DNA of 10,124 bases, taken from the NCBI GenBank assembly GCA_016187365.1, contig JACPJX010000062.1, positions 1 through 10,124 on the forward strand. Reading direction: 5' to 3'. The notes under the pieces are model-generated. The model was not told the DNA's origin. It saw nothing but the letters and a program-made list of their open reading frames with translations, and made no database searches. This document shows positions 5,416-10,124 of this stretch, in pieces (positions within the stretch are counted from its first letter, which is position 1; each line of letters opens with the position of its first letter). Source of the stretch: Candidatus Aenigmatarchaeota archaeon. Its GTDB lineage: Archaea > Aenigmatarchaeota > Aenigmatarchaeia > GW2011-AR5. The translations under genes were made by a program, and so were the position numbers.

Positions 5416-5416
5416 G

Positions 5417-5536
5417 AATAATTTCACCAAATTCAGGTGCTTTTCCTGCGACAAAGAGACCATAGTCAGGTGCAAGACCTGCAGGCTGAAGAGCACGATA
5501 TACATATGCCCGGACTGCGGCTTCGAGGGACCGTGA
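5417..5536 (+). pseudogene. 5'-truncated archaeal zinc-ribbon protein gene upstream of aEF1B
   Basis: An in-frame stretch ends at TGA 5534-5536 and encodes KFRCFSCDKETIVRCKTCR, then about ten residues, then ICPDCGFEGP. This matches the C-terminal two thirds of the short archaeal double zinc-ribbon proteins (DUF1610/HVO_2753-like, usually about 55-60 aa). Such genes commonly sit directly in front of aEF1B; here the stop abuts the aEF1B ATG (TGAATG). Three C-x2-C knuckles remain, but the first knuckle expected about 20 residues upstream is missing. The frame is open back only to a TAA at 5342-5344, with no ATG, GTG or TTG in it. The homing endonuclease and its repeat lie exactly where the N-terminus should be. 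I infer truncation by that insertion; the left boundary given is arbitrary. A functional gene using a rare start codon cannot be excluded. Confidence 0.6.
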
Positions 5537-5791
5537 ATGGGGGAAGTCGCCGTAACCATAAGAATAATGCCCGAAGGCCCTGACAGCGACGCCGCCTACA
5601 TAAAAAGCAGGGTAAAGGAACTCGGGGCTAATAATATAATAGAAAAGCCGATAGGCTTCGGCCTCAGAATGCTGGAAGCCATATTCATCTTTGACGACAG
5701 GCAGGGCGCAAACACCGACGGCATCGAGGAGAAGATACGCCAGATAAAGGGCGTTGCTTCCGTAGAAACAGGCGATGCCGCATTGATATGA
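5537..5791 (+). CDS. ef1b: Elongation factor 1-beta (aEF1B)
   Basis: The 84-aa archaeal EF-1B, the guanine-nucleotide exchange factor that recharges aEF1A with GTP during translation elongation. It starts MGEVAVTIRIMPEGPDSD, has the central IIEKPIGFGLRMLEAIFIF block at 35-53, and ends IKGVASVETGDAALI. This is the typical archaeal pattern (usual length 86-91 aa, ferredoxin-like fold). ATG 5537 follows the zinc-ribbon TGA with no gap, with GAGGGA about 8 bp upstream as a weak ribosome binding site. Its own stop overlaps the next start as ATGA, so the zinc-ribbon remnant, aEF1B and the next gene form one unit. If the zinc-ribbon 5' end and its promoter were lost, aEF1B must now be transcribed from a promoter at or near the endonuclease border. 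Confidence 0.9.
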   Translation: MGEVAVTIRIMPEGPDSDAAYIKSRVKELGANNIIEKPIGFGLRMLEAIFIFDDRQGANTDGIEEKIRQIKGVASVETGDAALI

Positions 5792-6039
5792 AAGCCCTGA
5801 ATACAGAAAGGTTGAGGGAAGAACTGATTAAAATCTACGAATCCTATTCAAGAAATCCCGAAGATGAAACAGCGAAAACAAAGGCGAGGAAAATCTATTC
5901 ATCGTTCATGAATGCGATGCCGCTTCTTGACGAAAATATGCGGCATGCGGTAAACCTTCTCGTAGCCATAGGATGGCAGACAGGGCAGAAACCATCCGGA
6001 GAAGTCATCTTATCCGTTATCAAAAGCCTGAAACATTAA
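5788..6039 (+). CDS. Small helical protein of unknown function coupled to aEF1B
   Basis: An 83-aa protein, predominantly helical by composition: charged amphipathic stretches at about 5-40, MNAMPLLDENMRHAVNLLVA at 41-60, and a short C-terminal helix. It has no signal peptide, transmembrane segment, cysteines or motif I can name. The start is the ATG at 5788, which overlaps the aEF1B stop (ATGA), and codon use matches the neighbours, supporting a real co-translated gene. Its stop lies one base from the 3' end of the convergent cysteine-rich gene. I considered archaeal small helical families such as UPF0147 but saw no convincing match, so no function is given. Confidence 0.75.
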   Translation: MKALNTERLREELIKIYESYSRNPEDETAKTKARKIYSSFMNAMPLLDENMRHAVNLLVAIGWQTGQKPSGEVILSVIKSLKH

Positions 6040-6040
6040 T

Positions 6041-6379
6041 TTATCTGAGCGTCCAGCTGGTCTTCAGGTTATTGGTATTGCATAACTGCTCCGGATTGTA
6101 AGGATTTGACCGCCCGTTGCCAAAGCATCCGTATGAATTCCCGGCCTTGAGCCAGCACCTGTCGCCCGAAAGGCAGCAGTCGGGATCCGAGAGACCGCAT
6201 GAATCCTGGCAGACGCCGTCAATCCTTTGGGAGCATTGGACTTGTGCATTGTTTGAATTGCCTGCAGTGCTGTAGCCCGTCACAAAGTTCTGATACGAGG
6301 AAAATCCCAGCGAGAGCGCAAGGAGCAGGACAAAGATACCAAGTTCCATCCTGCTGGCGAGGCGTTTGATGGATTTCAT
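6041..6379 (-). CDS. Secreted or membrane-anchored cysteine-rich small protein
   Basis: A 112-aa protein with a basic N-terminus (MKSIKRLASR), a hydrophobic helix at about 13-27 (LGIFVLLLALSLGF), and a polar, cysteine-rich remainder. This implies export across the membrane with the helix as signal peptide or anchor. Eight cysteines lie at 49, 57, 61, 68, 69, 75, 85 and 100; the cluster DGVCQDSCGLSDPDCC at 54-69 resembles the D-G-x-C ... D-x-D-C elements of DPANN exported proteins. The even number suggests four disulfides, or possibly a metal site. ATG 6379 lies about 27 bp from the TATA-like box shared with FEN1. No specific function is recognised. Confidence 0.7.
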   Translation of the reverse strand: MKSIKRLASRMELGIFVLLLALSLGFSSYQNFVTGYSTAGNSNNAQVQCSQRIDGVCQDSCGLSDPDCCLSGDRCWLKAGNSYGCFGNGRSNPYNPEQLCNTNNLKTSWTLR

Positions 6380-6400
6380 ATAAAAATATTGCAGGGCGCT

Positions 6401-6413
6401 GCTATTAAAGATT
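6401..6413. promoter_or_regulatory. Shared bidirectional TATA-like element between the cysteine-rich gene and fen
   Basis: The block TATTAAAG at 6403-6410 is centred at 6406.5. That is exactly the midpoint between the minus-strand ATG at 6379 and the plus-strand ATG at 6434, about 27 bp from each. It is the best promoter-like sequence in the 54-bp gap and reads as a TATA box on both strands, implying divergent leaderless transcripts. Confidence 0.5.
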
Positions 6414-6433
6414 TTGATTCCAATAATAGATTA

Positions 6434-7447
6434 ATGGGCATCCAGCTTACCGACATTGTCGAAGGCGAGGAGATAAGCCTCGACGCCCTCCTTGACAAGA
6501 AGATAGCGGTCGACGCCTACAACTGGCTCTACCAGTTCCTTTCCATCATAAGGCAGGCTGACGGCGAGCCGCTGAAAGACTTCAAAGGCAACATCACTTC
6601 GCATCTTTCCGGGCTTTTCTACCGAACATTGAAGATGATTGAATGCGGGATAAATCCGATATACGTTTTCGACGGGAAGCCGACCGAGATGAAAAAGGAA
6701 ACGAACGAGAAGAGGCGCGACGCGAGGGAAGAGGCGAAGGAGGAATGGAAGAAGGCGCTGGAGCGCGGCGATTACGAGGCCGCGAAAAAGCATGCCCAAC
6801 GCTCAACAAGTCTGACGCAGGACATGGTCGAAAATTCAAAGGAGCTGCTTGACGCGATGGGCGTGCCGTGGCTTCAGGCGCCGAACGAGGGCGAGGCGCT
6901 GTGCAGCGTCATGTGCGCAAACGGCGAGGCATACTCAGCGGCGTCGCAGGACTATGACGCGCTGCTCTTTGGCACCGCAAGGCTGATAAGGAATCTTTCA
7001 GTCTCGGGGAAGAGGAAGCGCGGAAACGACTATATAACGATAAATCCGGAAATCATGCACCTCCAGAAGGTCCTTGAGAAACTCGGGATAAGCAGGGACC
7101 AGCTCATCATTCTCGGGATGCTCATAGGCACTGATTATAATCCCGGAGGGGTGCTTGGCTACGGGCCCAAAAAGAGTCTGGAACTGGTGAAGGAGGAGAA
7201 GACGCTTGACAATGTCCTGCAAAAGGTGCAGTGGAATTCTGACGCCGATCCCCAGGAGATATTCGACTTCTTCAGGCACCCGAAGGAAGTGCAGTACGAG
7301 GTAAACTTCAGGCCGCTTGACGAGGCAAAGGTCATGAAAATACTCGTCGACGAGCACGACTTCTCGCACGAAAGGGTGAAAAACGCGCTGAACAAGGTAA
7401 AGTCCGTGGAGAAGAAGCAGAGCTCGCTGTCAAGGTGGACTAAGTAA
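6434..7447 (+). CDS. fen: Flap endonuclease 1 (FEN1)
   Basis: Structure-specific 5' flap endonuclease/exonuclease that trims flaps during Okazaki-fragment maturation and base-excision repair. It is 337 aa (family usual 325-345) and starts MGIQLTDIV; the G2 exposed after Met removal is conserved. Metal-site acids are visible: D27 (KKIAVDAYNWLYQ), D80 (IYVFDGKPTE), E152 and E154 (APNEGEA), D173 and D175 (SQDYDALLFG), and D234 (IGTDYN). The helix-hairpin-helix is GGVLGYGPKKSLEL at 238-251. The C-terminus is Q329-SSL-SRW-TK, a PCNA-interacting box of the Q-x2-L-x2-W type with the final aromatic replaced by T. ATG 6434 is chosen over the in-frame ATG at 6389 because it begins the conserved N-terminus and sits about 27 bp from the TATA-like element. 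The last 8 bp overlap the convergent HEPN gene. Confidence 0.95.
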   Translation: MGIQLTDIVEGEEISLDALLDKKIAVDAYNWLYQFLSIIRQADGEPLKDFKGNITSHLSGLFYRTLKMIECGINPIYVFDGKPTEMKKETNEKRRDAREEAKEEWKKALERGDYEAAKKHAQRSTSLTQDMVENSKELLDAMGVPWLQAPNEGEALCSVMCANGEAYSAASQDYDALLFGTARLIRNLSVSGKRKRGNDYITINPEIMHLQKVLEKLGISRDQLIILGMLIGTDYNPGGVLGYGPKKSLELVKEEKTLDNVLQKVQWNSDADPQEIFDFFRHPKEVQYEVNFRPLDEAKVMKILVDEHDFSHERVKNALNKVKSVEKKQSSLSRWTK

Positions 7448-7835
7448 TTCTGGACTTGGCAAATTCAAAAAGCCTTTCTGCATGCTTTTTCGCATTTTCG
7501 GCATCAGTTTTCGATGATAATCTTTCCCCATATTCCGCATCAGTTTTTATGTCAAGCAATCGCGAAAGATGTATAGAATTTCTTTTTATTTCCTCGCTAT
7601 TGGAGTCTATACTTAAAAATAAAGCTATAGAATCCTGATGCCTTTCACTTGCATTTCTCAGGCCATTTTTAAAAATACAGAACGCGTCTACAGAAGAAAT
7701 GGCACAGTGTATTGCATTTATAACGGAAGCACTGTAATCTCCTGAATCAAACGCCATACCCATGGAATTTTTGCATTCCGTAGCCCTTTTCAGATAATCT
7801 TTTGCATGGAATCTGTCAACATTTCTTGTTTTCAT
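7440..7835 (-). CDS. HEPN-domain protein, putative toxin of a HEPN/MNT toxin-antitoxin pair
   Basis: A 131-aa all-helical protein with the archaeal HEPN pattern: a paired-helix region with DYSASVINAIHCAISSVDAF at 33-52, then R60-NASER-H66, an R-x5-H motif in the position of the HEPN ribonuclease active site. The typical C-terminal helix with DAEYGERLSSKTDAENAKKH follows from residue 99. The family is mostly RNases acting as toxins. ATG 7835 overlaps the stop of the preceding nucleotidyltransferase gene (ATGA), the standard arrangement of HEPN/MNT operons, with GTGAT just upstream as a possible ribosome binding site. The gene is AT-rich relative to FEN1, with which it overlaps by 8 bp at the 3' end, suggesting acquisition. 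Toxicity is inferred from the pairing, not shown. Confidence 0.75.
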   Translation of the reverse strand: MKTRNVDRFHAKDYLKRATECKNSMGMAFDSGDYSASVINAIHCAISSVDAFCIFKNGLRNASERHQDSIALFLSIDSNSEEIKRNSIHLSRLLDIKTDAEYGERLSSKTDAENAKKHAERLFEFAKSRIT

Positions 7836-8428
7836 CTTTCTATCACTCTGATACCCTTCTTGACATTCTCCAAGAAAGTCTTGTTTTTAGCATGTGGGTT
7901 TCTATATTCATAAACTGTGAATATGCTTGGCGATATCTTATTTCCATAAAGATTCAGGCACTCGCTATTCAAAGAGGATAAAGCATGAACGATATCCTTT
8001 CTTTCTTTTTCATCCTCCACCAAAATAAACAAATCAATGTCGCTGCCTGGAATATCCTTTCCTTCGGCTATTGAGCCATAAATTATTGCTTCTCTCAGTC
8101 TTGGTCTGGCACTCAAATATGTCTGAACTTTCATTTTGAGGTTGTCCAAGGGGGTTGCCTTAATCTCATGAATAAAATTTTGCAAAAGCCTATAAGCATA
8201 GCTTTGCTTATTCAGCTGCCATGCCAGTGAATTGCCTATTCTCAGCGGGCTGACCAGATTCAAATCATGAAAATCCTTCAAAGCCTTGTTTACAGCACCA
8301 TGGGAAACGCCTATTATTTTAGCAAGTTCCCTTTCACTTGTTACGGTCTCTTCCTTGAGGATGTGCCTCAGCAATCTAACCTTTACCTTTGATCCAAGCA
8401 AGTTCTCTGCAAAATCCCTGAATTGCAT
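7832..8428 (-). CDS. Winged-helix/nucleotidyltransferase (MNT) fusion protein, putative antitoxin and autoregulator
   Basis: A 198-aa two-domain protein. Residues about 10-75 form a winged helix-turn-helix (TSERELAKIIGVSHGAVNKA at 30-49, then a wing near PLRIGNSLAWQL). Residues about 95-190 form a minimal nucleotidyltransferase with G118-S119 ... D130-I-D132 in YGSIAEGKDIPGSDIDLFIL, the G-S-x10-D-x-D metal-binding motif of DNA polymerase beta-type transferases. No clear third aspartate is seen; E174 in FTVYEYRN might replace it. MNT antitoxins can neutralise HEPN toxins by adding nucleotides to them; whether this one is catalytic is unknown. ATG 8428 lies about 27 bp from a TATA-like box flanked by an inverted repeat, suggesting that the winged helix represses its own operon. 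AT-rich codon use marks it as accessory DNA. Confidence 0.8.
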   Translation of the reverse strand: MQFRDFAENLLGSKVKVRLLRHILKEETVTSERELAKIIGVSHGAVNKALKDFHDLNLVSPLRIGNSLAWQLNKQSYAYRLLQNFIHEIKATPLDNLKMKVQTYLSARPRLREAIIYGSIAEGKDIPGSDIDLFILVEDEKERKDIVHALSSLNSECLNLYGNKISPSIFTVYEYRNPHAKNKTFLENVKKGIRVIER

Positions 8429-8442
8429 ATAAAATTATACAT

Positions 8443-8465
8443 ATGTAAACTTTAAATATTTACAT
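8443..8465 (-). promoter_or_regulatory. Promoter with flanking inverted-repeat operator for the HTH-MNT/HEPN operon
   Basis: ATGTAAA (8443-8449) and TTTACAT (8459-8465) are perfect 7-bp inverted copies 9 bp apart. The spacer holds the TATA-like sequence (minus strand AATATTTAAAG, 8460-8450), centred about 27 bp from ATG 8428. The left arm also lies within the palindrome TACATATGTA (8438-8447). A dimer bound here would block TBP, so autoregulation by the winged-helix protein is the natural guess. Confidence 0.5.
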
Positions 8466-8469
8466 TTGT

Positions 8470-8598
8470 TAACTAAAAAAGACATCTTATGGCTCGGTAG
8501 TGAACCTCAGCGTCCTGAAGGGCGCTGCGTCATCTTTCGTTTCGCTTCATATCCGTCCATACCTTGAAAGGTATGGCGTTGCGAAACAAAAGTAATAA
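8470..8598. other. Hairpin-rich intergenic stretch with a short open frame
   Basis: No recognisable gene. Plus-strand structure includes CAGCGTCC-TGAA-GGGCGCTG (8508-8527, one G-T pair). A nested fold follows, with outer stem GTTTCGC/GCGAAAC (8539-8545 with 8581-8587) around the perfect inverted repeat CCATACCTT/AAGGTATGG (8557-8576). A plus-strand frame of about 41 codons is open from 8473 to TAA 8596-8598, with a possible GTG at 8500. Its codons look gene-like (for example RPYLERYGVAKQK at the end) but no family is recognised. On the minus strand it could be the structured 3' UTR of the surface-protein gene, ending in a T run at 8480-8475. Both readings are unproven. Confidence 0.35.
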
Positions 8599-8625
8599 AA
8601 TTCCCCGCCTGAAAACCGTCAGGCG
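8599..8625 (-). terminator. Possible terminator of the surface-protein gene
   Basis: Minus-strand hairpin CGCCTGA-CGGTTT-TCAGGCG (8625-8606) contains the stop codon (8621-8619) and is followed by GGGAATTTTATTAC. A 7-bp GC-rich stem then T-rich sequence suggests termination or a 3'-end structure. The T tract is interrupted, so support is modest. Confidence 0.35.
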
Positions 8626-10124
8626 ACCTTCTCCACACTTATCCTTGCCTGCGTGTCGCTGACGGCCTCCATCGCAAGCCTGAAGCTCTTCCAGAACGGG
8701 TCGGTGAACTTCTCGCCTGCTATGAGGTAATTCCTGCCCTCGTTGCTCTTCGTGACATAAACCACTATTTTCGTTATCCTTCCGCTGGAGTCGGTCTCGA
8801 TGTCAAGGAAGTATCCGGAGTTACTGGTTTCGGAGTTCTCCGCAATCCCAGACTTGTTTTTCCCGACCAAAACCAAAACATTGTTCTGCTCGCTGCTGCT
8901 GCTTACGTAATTTATACTCATGACTCCCAGATAAAGTTCTTTTGCATAGTAACGGAATTTATTGAAACTGTTCGGACTTATATCAACATTGTTCAACCCT
9001 TCCCTGCCTTCTGGAGTCATGTAGTCGTCGCTTGTCCGGACAACAAAATTGGCCCTGTCAGCGAATATGCCCCTGTTTTCAATTGTATAGTTGATGTCTT
9101 CGTAGGTAACTGTAGCGGCATTTGCAATTCCGGACGGCGCTGTGAGGCGCACGTAATTGGCAGTATACGCGTCGACAAAGGAGACCGATGATGTGCCTGC
9201 GGAAAGCACCGTGTAATCGGTGCCGAACAGTTTCAACAGCATGCCTGGCATCTCTGCCGGAGCGACCGGAGTCTGGAATTCAACGACCGTCTTATAGAAG
9301 TATGAGTTCCTCGATGCAGCCGCAGGCAGGGGACCGAAGTTGAACTGCCTCGATGAAAGCTGCGCCCTCATGTTGTCGTAAGTCAGTTCATAGTATATCG
9401 TTTGCGGCGACGTCAGATCGATGTAAGTGCTGTAATTTATGGCCGCGCCCGAGACGGTTACCTCCCTATCCATTGTCACAAGCCCCAAACCAGATGCTGT
9501 CACTCTTCCGGACATCGTTGAATATTCGCTGATTGTGCCGGCTTCGACCGCAGTAGCACTTGTGCCACCTGTTCCACTGCCGCCTGTGCCGCCTCCGGCA
9601 GATAAAACACAAGTATTTCCATTTCTCTGGTAGCCGGAAACGCATGTGTATTCGCATTTCGCCGCCGAGCATGAATCTGAATTGATCAAAGTTATTGGCG
9701 TATTTGCACTGAGTCCTGAATTATCGCCCGGACACAATTGCGCGTTCTGTGATACCACTCCTGTGCATGAATATACAACGTTGCCACTTGACGCGACGCA
9801 CTCATTACCGCTCTGCTGGTAGCCGGATTCACACTTCCACCTGCATGGCGTCGTCGTAGTGGCGGAATCGCTATATTCCCATAAAAGTCCGGCTCCGGTA
9901 TAAGTCCAAGGGCCTCTTATGAAGTTTCCGCCGGCAGGCGGGGTGCCGCCGCACTTGGTCCCTTCACCGGGCAACTGCACGGTGAATCTGACCGTCAGTT
10001 TACCCTCGTCGGCGCCTTTCCTGCACACCACGTAGTATACCTTGCTCTGGCCGTTTTCAAGTCTTGCAATAAGCCATTCGTACGGCTCATTTCTTAATGT
10101 CGCGCCTCTCATAGAGTCGTATAC
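8619..10124 (-). CDS. Cell-surface protein with cysteine-rich modules and S-layer-like C-terminal region (C-terminal part)
   Basis: An open frame of 501 codons that continues past the right edge; the ATG at 10112 is probably internal, since four sense codons precede it. Numbering from that Met, two cysteine-rich modules occur. The first runs from KCGGTPPAGGNFIRGPW (about 53) to CRWKCESGYQQSGNECV (90-106). The second runs from YSCTGVVSQNAQLC (114-127) to KCEYTCVSGYQRNGNTCV (152-169). Both close with C-x-(Y/W)-x-C-x-S-G-Y-Q-x-x-G-N-x-C-V. A glycine/threonine linker at 173-184 leads into a roughly 300-aa, Thr/Ser/Asn-rich, beta-strand-like region. LKLFGTDYTVLSAGTSSVSF there recalls archaeal S-layer domains (inference). 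Composition and disulfide-type modules imply an extracellular location; signal peptide and anchor would lie outside the window or be absent at this C-terminus. Confidence 0.72.
   Translation of the reverse strand, partial: VYDSMRGATLRNEPYEWLIARLENGQSKVYYVVCRKGADEGKLTVRFTVQLPGEGTKCGGTPPAGGNFIRGPWTYTGAGLLWEYSDSATTTTPCRWKCESGYQQSGNECVASSGNVVYSCTGVVSQNAQLCPGDNSGLSANTPITLINSDSCSAAKCEYTCVSGYQRNGNTCVLSAGGGTGGSGTGGTSATAVEAGTISEYSTMSGRVTASGLGLVTMDREVTVSGAAINYSTYIDLTSPQTIYYELTYDNMRAQLSSRQFNFGPLPAAASRNSYFYKTVVEFQTPVAPAEMPGMLLKLFGTDYTVLSAGTSSVSFVDAYTANYVRLTAPSGIANAATVTYEDINYTIENRGIFADRANFVVRTSDDYMTPEGREGLNNVDISPNSFNKFRYYAKELYLGVMSINYVSSSSEQNNVLVLVGKNKSGIAENSETSNSGYFLDIETDSSGRITKIVVYVTKSNEGRNYLIAGEKFTDPFWKSFRLAMEAVSDTQARISVEKVA

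Noticed and set aside
4624..5559. Longer reading of the endonuclease frame from an ATG at 5559 (311 aa), or an intein
   Set aside because: The extra N-terminal 58 codons are antisense to the conserved zinc-ribbon and aEF1B start. No intein splicing motifs are present, and the promoter spacing supports ATG 5385.
5788..6039. Assignment of the 83-aa protein to UPF0147
   Set aside because: The characteristic proline-containing helical repeat pattern of that family is not visible; only size and helicity agree.
6389..6433. FEN1 start at the in-frame ATG 6389
   Set aside because: Those 15 codons overlap the TATA-like element, and the conserved FEN1 N-terminus begins exactly at ATG 6434.
8619..10112. 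Complete 497-aa surface protein starting at ATG 10112
   Set aside because: The frame remains open to the window edge, no signal peptide follows that ATG, and the sequence there looks like the interior of a domain.

Overview
This window looks like chromosomal DNA of an archaeon, most likely a small-genome DPANN-type lineage (that last step is inference). The archaeal markers are an archaeal-type peptidyl-tRNA hydrolase (Pth2), CDP-archaeol synthase, the short archaeal elongation factor 1-beta, a FEN1 flap endonuclease with a PCNA-binding tail, and a tRNA split by a bulge-helix-bulge intron. Many start codons sit about 25-27 bp from a TATA-like box, implying leaderless mRNAs. Gene packing is extreme: all three convergent pairs overlap at their 3' ends and there is no gene-free stretch over 300 bp.

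Layout. 1-222 (minus): 5' part of pth2. 254-1473 (minus): a GT2 glycosyltransferase and a CDP-alcohol phosphatidyltransferase joined by an ATGA overlap. 1525-2025 (plus): a DedA/VTT membrane protein divergent from them. 2006-2524 (minus): CDP-archaeol synthase. 2569-3824 (plus): a short leader ORF with three tandem hairpins, then a GT4 glycosyltransferase. 3812-4516 (minus): a second GT2 enzyme, 16 bp behind tRNA-Arg(GCG) at 4533-4621. Together these form a polar-lipid and surface-glycan neighbourhood: CarS makes CDP-archaeol, the CDP-alcohol transferase installs a polar head group, and three glycosyltransferases can decorate lipids or surface glycans.

4613-5401 is an AT-rich island holding a LAGLIDADG homing endonuclease. 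It is flanked by a 9-bp direct repeat equal to the 5' end of the tRNA. Next to it is a zinc-ribbon gene that has lost its N-terminus and start codon, still abutting aEF1B and a small helical protein. 6041-7447 is a divergent pair: a secreted cysteine-rich protein (minus) and FEN1 (plus).

7440-8428 (minus) is an AT-rich HEPN/nucleotidyltransferase toxin-antitoxin pair. Its nucleotidyltransferase carries an N-terminal winged helix, and an inverted repeat flanks its TATA box. 8429-8618 is a hairpin-rich intergenic stretch. 8619-10124 (minus) is the C-terminal part of a large cell-surface protein with two cysteine-rich modules, continuing past the window edge.

The most interesting points are the tRNA-Arg with a 15-nt D-arm intron and an adjacent endonuclease flanked by copies of the tRNA 5' end; the leader ORF and SD-sequestering hairpin ahead of the GT4 gene; and two divergent gene pairs that each appear to share one centrally placed TATA element.
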